Of a stretch of DNA of 64,000 bases, positions 36,996-51,100 are shown in pieces (the first letter of the stretch is position 1; each line of letters begins with the position of its first letter). Location: positions 37,625,115-37,689,114 of the forward strand of contig NC_045138.2 in NCBI RefSeq assembly GCF_008831285.2. The letters run 5' to 3'. A program made the translations under genes and the position numbers. The notes under the pieces are model-generated. The model was given only the letters and a program-made list of their open reading frames with translations. It had not been told where the DNA came from and did no database searches. The stretch comes from Nymphaea colorata (taxonomy: Eukaryota > Streptophyta > Magnoliopsida > Nymphaeales > Nymphaeaceae).

Positions 36996-37242
36996 AGATG
37001 CACATGAATCTTCTGTTGGTTCAAAATGTCAATCATATATTGCTTGCCATGTTTTTCTTTTTCCTATGTCCATATAGTTGGGGATTGATAGTTAGGCAGA
37101 TGGCGATAGTCTTGGAATGGTGCCCAAGGATATTGCTGATGGTAATTACTCGAATTTGGCTTGTAATAAAAATTTTAAAGGTAGTTGCATAAAAGAACAC
37201 CCAACTTTCTTGAAGCAATGGGTTTATATGAGTATGGGCTGA
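36996..37242 (+). other. TPS1 3' region with a possible alternative last exon
   Basis: If exon 17 is spliced at 36849 (GTTG|GTGAAG) rather than read through to the stop at 36948-36950, an acceptor at 37099 (TTAGGCAG|AT) opens 47 further codons in frame, ending in TGA at 37240-37242. The resulting tail would begin VDGDSLGMVPKDIADG. A pyrimidine-rich tract lies about 40 bases upstream of the acceptor. The protein would then be 957 residues. Confidence 0.35.
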
Positions 37243-40200
37243 GTTGACTGGATGGTTTTGTTCTGGTAGGTAGTGGTGTGGCATGAGTTCTCTGTGGTCG
37301 CATATTCATCCTTTGCACTGGACTGCCATAGGTTATTGGGCGGAAGAAGGGCCCGGGACTATGGAAATGCCTTTATTTGAAGAGCAAGACATCTGGTGGT
37401 CCCTCAACCTGAGTGCCTATAGGGGCTGGTCTACCACATTAAGTGATGCTAGCGATGTGATCCTGTTATTGCAGTAGGTGATTTGAGATATCTCAAGAGA
37501 GCTCCTTGTGGAGATGTGCTTTGTTTTGCATGTGTATTGTATCTGCAGGGTTTTCTGTTGGTGTTTGTCACAATGACCATAATCAATAGTCAATAGACTA
37601 TCAGCATGGCTTTGTAAACCATGAGGGTTTTGCATCTATTTCTTCTGTTGAAGTTATGATTCCAGTGTGTGGCATAAGTCATACGACTTATGGTGGTACC
37701 CATGAGGTTTAGTCTTCATTTTAATAACTTGTTCGTATATTTATTTTGTTGAACCATGTGCCATCTGAGTTTGAATATTTTCGATCCTCAAAGGGATCTG
37801 AGCCTCTTTCCTTTGTTTCTACAGGTAACTCTTGATATGTTGGGGGCTCTAATCTGACTTCCTCGGTGTTGCAATGGGCTAACATTGGCAAGCTAGGCAT
37901 TGGTTTAGTCATGTGTCTTGTAGAAGTTTGTTAGTTGAGTCTTAAGTATTTCTATATGGGCTCTGAAGGAGTCACTTAAAACGCTGAGCTTTTCGTTTAT
38001 TTTGCACTTTTATCATTACTCAAGGTATGGTTTGGCTTTAAAGTCTTAATGTCTATTTCTGCTGTCCTGAACAAGAAAAGGTCAAAAGTTGGGTCACGAC
38101 ATAGTAACTGCCTTTCTTCGACGTCTGCATAAGCGCATGGCTACCATATCTACATCCAGTGGATGAAAAGATTAGCACAGGAGACAGGGTCTCTCTCCCC
38201 CACTCTGACACAAGTACAGGCATTCGCATGTCAGCATTCTAATGTTCCACCAAAAATGTTTTCCTACCGTGATTAATTTCTTGGAAACACGCGTAACATC
38301 TCGAACCCGCTTTTGCCAATTTCTCTGGCCCCTGGAGCCCTAAACTTTTTCTTTTTTTTTTGTTTTAAGTGGCGTCTATGCGGCCTTCAAAAAGTAAATT
38401 AAATCAAGTAAAGAATGAAGATGTGTAATGGCCTGTAACATGTCTGGTGCGATCTGATAGAATGTCCGGTGGTGGGCGATACATTGTGTCGGCTGGACAA
38501 GGTGCGACTGCGTGGGTAAAACTGTTCATGACCACTCTAACCGAAAGTAATATTTTTTATTAACCGAAGATTGTCTTTTGACTCTATCTGATCAGGTCAC
38601 CCACCGACTGATCTAATCTGCTCAACCTTGTCGGCGGCCATCGCCAGAGAGGTCAGGCAAAGATTTAAGGAAATCTTCTAACACTGCCTTTTGTTCATCT
38701 CACATCGAGTTCAAGTCATAGATGTCACTTGGTCCTGTAGGTCAGTGTAAAGTCCACTTGAAGCCTACTTGACTTGATGCGCACGCCGTCAGTACTTGGT
38801 TCGTCTTCATCCCCGGCGCTTTATAGTTGCCGAAAAATATCAGATTAAAACTCCCAAAAGAAAGGCTTTCGGATTCCATATAAAAACAGATTTGAACTTG
38901 CAAAAACAGGACCTCCATTCTCTATTTGTCTACAGATGGCATTAACGCACCCTCGCTCTTCAGCAGTCATGCATGACCTTAGGTGAAGGTTTCATCAAAT
39001 TTCGGTGAATATTTTTATCTATCTCTTATATATTTCGCTCCTCCTCTCTTCTGGTTGAATATTTGATATTTGTCGACTAGAATCACAAATTGATTGGTAG
39101 TTATTCTTGCTGGTTCTCGTTACACACTTTTCGGTTATCTATACTATATTAGGCATCTAAATTTGATATTATGTTTTTTGAAATTTATTTTAAAGAACAA
39201 GACTTGTCGATTTGATTTCATCTGTTATTGGGCACCTATTTATAAGTTTTTACATGTTAAACTCTTTTATTTCTTATTTTACAAGTTTTATGAATTGAGA
39301 GTCAACTGTCAAGATTTTCTTTCTTTTGTACAAACACTACAGCTAACAAACAAACAAAAAAATTGAACCTTTGGCTCTTGAATTTTCATAAAATCCTATT
39401 GTGCTGTGAAAAAGTATGTTTTTTTGTTTTTGTTTTTAGTTTTCAAAGTTGGAGACTATATCTCTATAAATGGTTTCAATTTACAGAAAAATATACATAA
39501 GTAGATTTTCATATAATATAGTTTTCCAAATCATTTTTTTATATTTTTAATGATATTATATATTTTAAAATTTTGAACCTTATGCATAAAACATCGTTAT
39601 CACCATATTACGCATCGTGTCGCTTCATAGGCTCAATGCATCGTTTCACATTAACACACTTAACAACATTGCAGTTAAGTCTCACTCAATTGGCTAACTG
39701 ACTTTCTAAATTGCCCGAAGACCAAAGAAAAAATTGAGGACGTGCCAAGTTCGGGCAGCCCGTGTACTTCGTATGTTGACCCTCTAATTGTCTCTGGTTT
39801 CAATTTATTCAACGGTAGAAATGTCCAGCCGCTGGTTTTTAAGACGAAAACGCTTCTTTTTCTTGTTTTTTTTAAGATATTCTATTTTTCATCAAAGTAA
39901 TTGACTTTTTTTTTGTTAACAACACATTAAATTTGCACGTCTCTTCATTAAGAGTTAAAGACACAATTAAAGGACTGATGCAATCATTTTTCATAAAATC
40001 TGAAAAAAAGAAGAATATCATTTTGCAAAACGAAAATGCATATGTTTTGTTGAAAAAGTATGATTTAAAAGCCGGGTTATGCAAAATTTAGCACTGTTTG
40101 TCCAAGCGTTTATTCCAATTTGCTTGAAAGATACACCAAAGCTTAAAAATACGTGTGCATCACTTAATAGGATACAAGGATTATGGTGGGCATGTGCTAT

Positions 40201-42542
40201 ACCTGAGACACTTGCTTTTAGAATGGGTTCTTCATCCTTGCTCTCTTTAAGATCACTGCAATTTGAAACTAACGGGGTATGTTCCCCATGTACGTTGAGT
40301 TCATAATGCTGTGTCCAATATGGATCGGCCTTTACATCATTTTCCTTCTAGAGAGAACAAAATCCTCAAGAAGTGGGATTCCACTTTACTGCTCACAAAG
40401 CAAAGGCGTGGACTTTGATTAGTTGAACTTTCTAATCAGTAAAACTGAGATGAGGCAGGACCATTGAAGATGATGACTAAAAGTTTATAAGGTTGAAACA
40501 AGATGCGCGCGTGACTGCCCTTCATTTTCTCCTTTTTCTCTCACCAAAGAAGCATGTCTGCGTTTCTCGAGGCCAAAGAGTTAAAAAGCAGTAAGCTGAT
40601 AAGCATCTGCTGTCTCATTCATTCCCTTCAAAGTGAGCTTCCTGCAAACACTTTCATGTCCTAATTCTGCCACTCGTTTATGCATCAACACGTCTGCCTT
40701 TCGTGGTAGTATGATATACCAATGAGAATCGATCTGTAGTGTAATACTTGAACTACAGGGGTACATACTTGAACTATTTCAAATGGCAAGTCAGATCTGT
40801 AACTCAAGCAAAATTTTGCCTTTCCGAAAGTTTTGGATCTGACTTAAGATGAGGCCCACCTTAAATCCATGATCGTAGCGTTGTGCTTCAAATCTCTGGA
40901 TTTCACGTCAAATGGAGGAGCAGTTTAACTTCAGATTCATGTATTATAAGATGCCAATTGAGTTTAGAAATCCTGTGATCTTTATATCTTTCTAACAAAA
41001 GATTCACAATTCACATCCTTCTTGAAAATAAGGAATATTCAGATTTCAGCTCAGATCAAGTGACCAAGCGCCCTGTATATGGGCAAGTGGATTGAACCGA
41101 GAGGCACTGCCCTTCTAAAGGGACGTCCATAAAGTTCCTTCCACGCCGTGGATTCGTGGTCCAAGTGTTAATATACCTCGCCCTACTACACGACATGGCC
41201 TTGGATGCCCTTCCCATAAAAAGCTGACAAAAGGGGCTCCATTTTGCACCCGGAAAAGTTCCTAAAAGTTAGCAACCTCTCACAGCTGACCCATGCTGAT
41301 GCACCTTCATTTTTCGTCATCTTCGTCATCACTATTGCATGATTAGACTTTCTTCTGGATACATGGTGAGCCTTTAACATCAAGAAAAAGCATGAGGTGC
41401 CACCAGAAGAGGAGACTGATATACTTTGTTGGGTGCTCCCCTGTGGTTTACATGAGCTACCGTCTTTTCTGGTTTCTGCGTTTTAGCCAAGAGGCATGCT
41501 GTTGTCCAGTGAAACAGATCAGATGATCTGTTCACGGAATGAGTCTGAGGAGCTTACGAGTTATTTTTTTTATTTAATTTTGGGTAGGCATGCAATCTTA
41601 TGTATCAACAAATATGAAAAGTTACAATGTCCACTGAGACCTGTTTGATCGAATATATGCTGATCGGTACATGATACTACGTTAAAAATTAAGCACTATT
41701 TTGCAGGAGTCAACATTTGCGCCATCCTATGTGTGAGCTTTTGAATTTGAGCAATAGAAACATCTAACATGGTTTATAGGTGTCATCCATGGCATCATCT
41801 TTTTGGATCCCCGAGTTCTCTAAAAAGGGAAAAAGCAAAAGAGAAGAAAACAAGGACGACGCCTCCTGGTTGCTTGAGTTTCTCGCATAAGCACTGGAAT
41901 TCATGTGGACCAGAAGATAAGGTGAATGCGACTCAGCCTTATAGCCGAAGCATATCCAACATTTAGGCCAAAGCCTACACTGCAAGCAAACAAAAGTAGT
42001 CTATGTTCCTCTTAGCGATTGTCGATCTGAAATGTTAACCAAGAGAACAATCCATGGATCTCAGTGTCAATGGAAATGGATTGTTCATATCATATGTAGA
42101 CGACTGGGCAGTCGTTCAAAACGGCGGTCGAGCTTATTTTATGCCGCATTTTCAGGATATGACAGATGCAGCGAAAATGTTGTGCATCTTTTCTACGACC
42201 TATAAGTACGTTCCAACTTGGGAAAAAGAAAAATAATGCCACACTTCAATATTTAAAAATTATTATTTTTTTCCTTTCGAAGACAAACTGCCATTTCTGT
42301 GTCTTCTAATAAATTTGTTAATTAACCGAAGTTAAAGTTTTCGTATAATCCATCAAGGAGGAATAATTTGTAGCGTAACTTGAAGTCTAATTCAAACAAA
42401 GAAGATCAAAATTTCAAACTTTTCTGCATTCGTTTTGTTGAAGTCAATCATCAGAAGATAGATCTGACCTAACGAATGCAGTGGGCAATGGACATTGATT
42501 TAGTCGTAATCAGGGGTACTATTATGCAGACAATCCAAATCC

Positions 42543-42606
<64 letters not shown>

Positions 42607-45050
42607 ACCACAAAGTTGTATTATTGGAATGATCAAACTGTAAAATTGAATAGGCAGAACGTGATTTACTTGATACAAATGATGTATTCAGATCATGGAC
42701 TTCGGAAATAAAAATATAAATTTTCAAGCCTTAAACATTAGGGCATTGTACGCCATTGTCTTTCAAAATTTTAACAGTGACTTATTTGATTTAAAACCTG
42801 TATGTTATTGAAAAAATTAATTGAAAAAAAAAACATGCCTGTCGTTTCTGGGAAACATTTTGTAAGTGGATGTAGGCGGAGGACCCTATGGCGATTGCAT
42901 AGTGCAGCGATTGAGTGTCTTCTTCTCCCCATTTAGCTCCTGGACATACTTACAAGGTGCAGTCATCATTTTCTTCAGTGTCATGCACATGGTATCTCAC
43001 ATTTCTTATTTACTTTGATCAGGACACCAGGATTTGATTCACAAGATTTCCGTATGAGACGGATGGTTTCATATCCCTGAATCCTCCGCCTGCCATTTGT
43101 AGTCACAGATTCATATCTTTAGAGCCGATTTTCGTCTGAGCGTTCACAAATTAAAACTCCAAAAAATAATTGGGTGCACATTCTTGTTGTCTGTTATGCC
43201 TTGATCTTTTGCTAATGGGCCCAAGAATCATGAGTAGTTGCAAGAGTTTAGCAATCACAGGATGTACAAGAAAGCTTGCCAACAGTCACATTGGGGAGTC
43301 CGTAGTGCCTTTACGACATCTACTGGTGCCCAAGATAGGAAGGTTCTCCGAGAAAATTGCTAATTGGAGATTCTCCATCTCCACAGAGCAGCCGCAGTCA
43401 CTACTGTCATGAATTTTAAAAGGAATCTGCATCCAACGATGGGTCTTAGAACAAGCCGCATTTGGTGCGTCTGCATGGGATTGGACTGGTTCGATCTGCA
43501 ATATACAAATGCATCATTCTCGGTTCAGCACCCATTTAGCCTGCCATACCTATTCACATCTTTTCCAGGCGAGCCAGGAGAACTTGATCTCAGTGGGTGA
43601 AAGTCTAAGCTCTCTCCTTTTCCTTGCCTCCAAAATCATCTTCAATTCGATACCCCTGTCCTTAATTTATAGTATGAAGTTTTCAAATAAAAGGATCTTT
43701 TAACTCCAAAAGCATAGTTGGCTGGAATTGGCTTGGAAAGTGCTTGAGTAAGCTCAGGTCGCTACAAAACTTGGCGACAAGTTTTAAAAATCGACCAAAT
43801 CAATGAGTCATCTCACTGACTCGATGACCCGGCCATGAGCCGATCAATTCATGGATTTACCAACTCTGCCCAAAAGGCTGCATTTAAATGAGTGTTGAAT
43901 GCAAGAGTCTTTTGGTTGCTTCCAAACACAGCATGAGAACTTGGCGATACAGGTTACGGGATTCGAAGATAACAAAAAATTTGGACATTATTTAAATTTC
44001 TCTGTTTTGTATTCGTGAACTGGGGAGACCAAACCCAACGTATAAGTGTGGAAATTCTGATACGAGAACTTTTCATTCAATAGAAAGGCTGCATTCTTTT
44101 AATTCTTTAGACTTCCAAACAATTGGAACAACATGGTTTTTGGTAATCCAGAACATGGTTTGTTTATGAAATTCAATACCCAGGCTTTTGTTATAGTGAA
44201 TTTGTACAATGTTATACTTAGTTACGGTTAGGCAAAGAATTGGATTTTTGGATCCTAAATACATTTTCCTTCTCGCATCCAAACAAACGTGTTTGGGACA
44301 AAATAAGCAGCACATGCACGGCTCTTTAATTCATTTGTTCATTCTTTCAAGCTATTGATAATAAGCTGAGGACAGGAATAGACGCTAACAGATTACCCGT
44401 AGTCAAGATGTCCAAAGAAACCATTCTTAATTAGACTTTCTCCTAATTATGAGTCAACTTCAAAATGTGATCCATCACAACTTGGTCAAGAGATCAACGA
44501 TAGCTAAGAATAATTTGTATAAGAAAAATAATAACATGCGTTGACACTGATAAAAACAATAATATTTCCCTCCCCTCTTGTTTTAGTTAAATCTTTAATG
44601 CTCAAAGAAGCCATTAGTAAACAAAGAATATTAGCCGCCACCGGCTTATTTGAGGGTGCCGAACAGAAACATGAATTTTCGAAACTTCCAAAGGGATAGA
44701 TTTGATTAATCAACTCGGCTCGGCCTATTCCGCCCTTGAAGCAGTAAAAAAGTGCAAATGTTTTATATATATATAGAATAAAACGAAAAAAGATAAAAAA
44801 TATTTAATAATAAAAAAATGTGCATGATGCATGGCACTACTAAATTGATTAATATAAGTTATTAACATGTCCAAGTGGAAGTCTTTTTTCTGCCTCTTGC
44901 CCCAAGATCTGTGCAGGTGGTGGAAATTCTCATGGGAGCATTATTTTCTCACGGGTTTTGAACTGGAGATGTGCCTCCAACGTGTACCAAGCCATTTGAA
45001 CTATGTCCCTTTGAGCCTAATATAGGCTATTCAAATCGGCAGATAAAACT
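37243..45050. other. Long intergenic region, no gene seen
   Basis: The start may hold the TPS1 3' UTR. The rest is AT-rich with isolated moderate-GC patches (38200-38900, 40100-41500, 43000-43600). Open frames are all under 100 codons and carry no recognisable motif. A CA/TA microsatellite lies at 42545-42606. No tRNA or rRNA is apparent. Confidence 0.45.
42545..42606. repeat. (CA)n-(TA)n compound microsatellite
   Basis: A CA run of about 20 units passes directly into about 11 TA units. Confidence 0.95.
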
Positions 45051-45053
45051 TTT

Positions 45054-45124
45054 CTCTATAAAACTTTTTCGTTTCACAACTTTAGGGGAAGATTGGCGGT
45101 ACCACCGATCAGATATCTATAAAG
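45054..45124 (+). promoter_or_regulatory. Candidate TATA boxes of the subtilase gene
   Basis: CTCTATAAAA at 45054-45063 and ATCTATAAAG at 45115-45124 precede the subtilase ATG at 45176. The first leaves room for a leader of about 85 bases; the second would leave only about 25. Confidence 0.4.
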
Positions 45125-45175
45125 AAGGACGCTCTCCACCCATTTTCTTTCTTGTGCATCTTATCTTGCAGCATC

Positions 45176-48100
45176 ATGGAGGTGATGCAGAGACGACGAG
45201 CCTTCTCTCTCTTCCTTCAACGATTTACTCTCGCTTTTCTTGCCTTTTTCCTGTTCATGGGTTTCGGCCAATCAGTTGAAGCTAACAAGCACAAGGTAAA
45301 TGTGGGTGACTTTTTATCTTAACTTTTTACCTTTACCTGAGTTACCACTTTCTTCTCCCATCTGTCAGAAGCGAAAGCAACCTTTGTCATCTTACTCCGG
45401 TGGGGGTTTGTTCAGTCATTTGTGTGGTTTTGATTCTGAACACGCAAAAACTCATGGCGGGTACTGCTCTCCATGCTTGAGCAACCTGCTTTCGTATCTT
45501 TTCAAACAGATTATTCTCCTCTTCAAGAGCTTAGCTATTGCTGTTGTTGAGGGTAAAATACTGCTTTCTTCAGGTTTACATTGTGTATCGTGGGCATCAT
45601 AATGGACTAAAAACTGTAGATGAGATCAGGAAAGTACACCATTCCCTTCTTCTTTCGGTGAAAGAAAGGTATATCTAATTTAATTGATTGTCTGAGCTGC
45701 CTTTTATCTGCTTAGTTCCATGACTGCGGGGATTCATTAAGATCTCTTTCTCTCTTGTCTCGTAAATTTCAGTGAAGAAGAGGCAAGGAGCTCCCTGATT
45801 TATAGCTACAAGCACAGTATTGATGGCTTTGCTGCCCTTCTCACGCCAGATGAGGCCACTCGACTCTCAGGCATGTTCCTTAACTTCCTCCCCTTGAGAT
45901 GAACTTAGAATAAGCAGTAAGTAGATTTATGAAAAGGAAAAAGTACTTGCGGTTGAGACAAATCATTAATGCATTTCCGAAGTCCATTACATATGAAAAA
46001 CTTTGGCAATAGAATGACAGAATTTAAAGTGGATTTAAGATCCTCAACTTGGCCACTCTTACATCTTCAATGTTGCTTTATTTGATATATAGAGTGCGTT
46101 TATTTGTTGTAAAACAGAGATTGAGGACGTGGTCTCAACCTTCCCAAGCCAAGCAAGGAGCATGCACACAACAAGGTCGTGGAATTTCTTGGCAGGCGAG
46201 GAAAGCTTCAGTGACGTCGACGCTGATCATGAGTGGACGAGCAGCAGTTTGCTCAAGGAAGCCAGAGACGGGGAGGACATCATTGTTGGGCTTCTGGATT
46301 CTGGTTCGCTTCTATTTTCATTCTATGATTTCACTCATGGAGAGAGAGAGGGAGAGCTAGAGAGAGAGAGAGAGAGAGAGAGAGGTGGTTTTTTATTGAT
46401 CAGAAAAGAAAAGGGATATGAGTTAATTTGAGTTTTTTTTTAGGTATAAAAGATCACATTTGGAGGCTGTGATCCTCCTTGAGTTACTTTAGTTCATGAC
46501 CTTGATTTTGTTAAATCACGAGCCACAAATTTCGCCAACTGCTGTGATTTGGTTGTAAATAAGGGACGCGTCAACGTTTGCCCGACAAAGAGAACTGCAA
46601 GATCTTGCGCTTCTTCTTCTTCTTCTTTGTCTCACATTTTATTCAAATGGACGAAAACGGTTTCACTGATTTCAGGACAAGTTGTCTGCTTGGTGTTCTT
46701 GTTGACCTGAATATTTGTAAAGAATGGGATCGTCTTCCTGATACTCTGTAATAGAGCTGTTAGATTAAGATCCCTTCTTTGATTTTTCTTTGTTTGATTC
46801 TTTCATTTCTTGTTAATGGCAATTCCAGGAGGACGCTACTCCCAGCAGATCTGAATCTGAACGTAGTAAGATAGTCAATTAAATAAAATGATGCCAAAAA
46901 AGAAAAATTAGCATTCTCAGTAAGATTCCATAAGAATTTGCGTTTCCAGTATCCACAAAAGTAAATATACATTTTTCTTCGTTTAATTTTTATTTTCCCC
47001 TTACTGCGAAAACCAAATTGTGTAAGCACTTCTTTGAACAGATTTACTAAAGAAAACCACTGATTTTTTTGAAAGTTGACTACCACATTTGGACCGCGCC
47101 AGTGTCCTTATTTAGCAATCTTTATCCTCTTTTGAAGGTATATGGCCAGAATCAAAAAGCTTCAACGACGAGGGAATGAAACCAATTCCTAAGAGATGGA
47201 AAGGAATCTGCCAGGAAGGAGACGCTTTCAATTCCTCTCAATGCAATAGGTACATATATGATTCCTCATAACCACTATCAGTTTTCCTTTTTTCTCAAAA
47301 TGAAATACAACTATTCACTTTCAAAATGGTCGTGGAAAATGCACCCATATGTCTTTTTCTTCAATACTTCCAAATACAAGTTGATGAAGGAGCTGACCTA
47401 ATTTTGAATCTAAGGCTCTCTTCCCTACCTCTTAGGAGGTAATTATTAATTAGTTTCTATAATAATGTTTCCCACGGTAGTCATTATATTTTCGCAGTTC
47501 AGATGGTCTTACTTTATTTGTCTTCTTCACATCTATTTATAGGTTTAGATAACATGATCGTTATAAATTTTTCAGCAAGGATTAGAACTACGAGTTCCTT
47601 TTCGTTTCAATTTTTTTCCTGTTATTTTCTGTTTTCTTGGATAACTTTATTTGGGGTTTCAGCAAAGTAGATACTTAGTTTCTCGGGCAATGGGTTTTGA
47701 ATTTGTGTCACAAGAAATGAACTAAACAGGCAGTGCGTTACGTTATCATCCCTGCAAAATGACAAAGAGTTATCAAACACATAAAACAAACCTCGTTGGC
47801 TCGTTCCGCTTCTCAGGCAGACAAGAATATCAATTGCCAGTGATAATTGTCCACGTCTAGTCACAGCTAGCCCTAACCCCTCCCTTTCTTCCTTGCTAAC
47901 TGCTAAAAAACAGCCATGAGTTGAAACGCAGCTTCAGTGAATGGCCCGAGTTGAAAGTAGGAACCCGAAAGTCAGCAGATTGATTCTATTACAGCGGTGC
48001 AGTTGGAGAGAAACCTAGCTAACCACTCCTTAACCCGAGGTCCTCAAACGTAAGTTGGAGAGGGGAAGGCTACTCACTCACGTGAAGAAACTGGCTAGTT

Positions 48101-51100
48101 CAGGAAATTGCAGGCGGTGCAAGGATAACCACAACATTCTGCCATGAGTGGTAAAGAAACGAAGAAAGAAAGGTAACTCTTAACAACTGCTTCATAATGT
48201 TTAAAAAAAAAAGGCACATGAGGGCAAAGAATACGTTCGGATAAGGTATGGTTGCGGGACCATGATCAGTGAACTGTGGCGTGTTCATTCCTCTGCTGCA
48301 GAAATATGAAGATTCCTGTGGTTGAAGAATGACGAGATGGTTTTGGGGCAGATATTGTATACTGGGTATGCATTGTTTTAGTATGTAGATCACGTGGGTT
48401 ACCATATTATTATATCATTTGGTGTGTCAAAGCAACTTAGGTTAGAAAGATAATCCCACAACTCTAATTTTTAAATTAATTTAAATGTTTATGTTGATAA
48501 AATGGTTTAGTTCAAGTCAATTTTTAAAAAGATTGGACTGCTCATAAAAACTTATTTAAACTGTACTGACTTAAGTTTGCGTTTCTCACTAAGCTAGAAG
48601 TAACATCAGTTACAAGATTAGATTACATAAAGGAACAGTTATGCCAATTTTTTAGGCACAGTATATATACTTTGGCACTCGACCCAAGCAATATGTTCTC
48701 CTGAATGGTGACGGCACATATGGATATGGGCTGGTCGGCAATTACCCATCTACGCCCCATCAATTTGCTTATTTCTACGTTGATACCTCATGGCTATTTT
48801 ATTATTTACATATGGACTCCTCTTTAAAAGAAATTTTAAGCATCAACAATGTCATCGGTCAACTAGATATTTTTTGCTCCACCACTGATTCTCCTGTATC
48901 TCCTTTGGAACACAAGACTGAGTACCGTAATTAGGCAAAGCACTTTGGAACTCAATCGAGTAATTAAACTATCAAATCACGTGGATTTTGTTACCAAAAG
49001 GCGTAGGATGGGTTCATAAAGGCAAAACAAACTTAGATTCAAGCATGATGAATATCTTTGCACATGAGGGACATACATACATACATGCAAACTCCTATAA
49101 ATGGAGGCAATGGAAATTAATATGCATGTTCGTATTTTTCTCAAGGGTAAAGAAGATTAATTATGAACCACTAGCATGGGTCTCCCTAAACTCACAACCT
49201 AACTCCATCGCCCTTAGAAAAGAAGTTACCACATTAACACAAAGTAAACGTCACAAGTGGACCCGTGACATGAGCACAACTACAACAGAAGACTCCAAGG
49301 GTTTTCAATGCAAAGTTGGTCTTCAACATTGAGTTGGGGAACATAGGGCCACTCTTAATTTGGTAGTAAGTGGTACAAGAAATTGATAAAAAAAAAAAAG
49401 CAAGTAAAAATGTTGTCAAATGGTTAAAAAATTAAAAATTTATCTTGCATTGTAAACCATTAAAAATGGTTCTTGTAAATTTTACCATCCAACAATATCC
49501 GGCGACCATGAACGCACCCCAGAGGGAGAACCTTTCTTCTTCCGTGCTATGTGCCTCACGGTTTTTGTTTGTCTCACCAGGAAGTTGATCGGTGCTAGAT
49601 ACTACCTCAAAGCCTACGAGGCTCAATATGGCAAACTGAACACCACCTCTGAGTACAGGTCACCAAGAGACCACGACGGCCATGGCACCCACACCGCCTC
49701 CACGGTTGGCGGCCGGGCAGTCCACAACATCTCCGCCCTCGGCGGGTTTGCCCACGGCTCTGCCTCCGGCGGTGTCCCTCTTGTTAGGCTCGCAATGTAC
49801 AAGGTATGCTGGCCGATCCCCGGCGGCGACCTGGCATTGGAGAACACGTGCACTGAGGCAGATATGCTTGCAGCCATGGATGACGCGATCGGCGACGGAG
49901 TTGATGTGTTCAGCATATCCATTGGCACCACCGGCGATCAGCCGTCGTATGCCAGCGACGGAATAGCTATAGGCTCGCTGCATGCACTGAAGCACAACAT
50001 TGTGGTGGCGTGCAGCGCCGGGAACTCTGGCCCGAAGCCGGCGACCGCGTCCAATCTTGCACCATGGATCATCACTGTGGCTGCTAGCAGCATCGACAGA
50101 AGTTTCGAGTCGCCTGTTGTTCTTGGAAACGGCTCAGAAGTTCAGGTAAAAACTTTAGAACAGTCTCTGGGCTTTTCCAACAATATCTATGCGTATGTGT
50201 ACTTACTTTACCGAAGTTAATGTTGTTTTCTAAGAGGGTGTCAGAGTAGTGGAGAAATTTCGTCCCTTGGTTCTTTAATTTCTTCTTGTTTTTGCAGGGC
50301 CAGACGGTGACGCCATACAAGCTAGAAGACAGGTTCTACCCTCTGGTTTATGCCGGAGACGTTTCCATCCCTGGAACCCCTAAAAACATCACGGGCGGGT
50401 ACTGCTTCTTCCTTGTGGTTTAAATTAGAGGATCTTTATACATCTTCATATGTGCATTATAGATCCAAGATTCTTTCCTTCCTTCTCTCTCTCTCCCTCT
50501 CCCAAGGTTTGAAAATATCCCTCCAAGGCTGATGGGACCTATTGCCACTGCTAAAGCACATGGCTGTGTCATATAAGGGAGCCAAAGGACGGTATCTCCT
50601 GTGTACAGAGAGTGAGTTGAGTGTAGGTTGCTTGGTGCATACAACACATATAGGCAAAAAAAGGGCTGGGAGGTGGAACATTTTGGAAATTATTTAAAAA
50701 GAGATAACTTTTTTCCATTTTCTTTTTATCCCTACAAAAAGTTCTTTTTTATTAAATAGGGGCATTTTGTCATTAATTATACACGCACACTAAAATTTCA
50801 TGCACTAGTATGACATACGTAACCTACTTTGTTGGGTATATGAAGTAAATTCAAGAAGTTTTTATTGCTGCTTCTACAATATTTAGGGCTGCCCTGTCCA
50901 TGGGATCCGCAGCTGTTTTCAGGACCTGGGTGGGCAACGGAACTCTTTTTTCAAAACTTCTATGAAGTTTTTCATCAACGTAAAATCGGGCATAGACTAG
51001 CTGGATGCAGATTCAGTTTTAAATAATACCATATGATACCAAATCTCAGTCCAAGTCCAATCCGGACAAATTTGGTAGTGAGTTCAGTCAAGGCTTGGAT

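Noticed and set aside
49623-49995. Antisense and alternative-frame reading of subtilase exon 6
   Set aside because: Exon 6 has unambiguous subtilase motifs in the sense frame.
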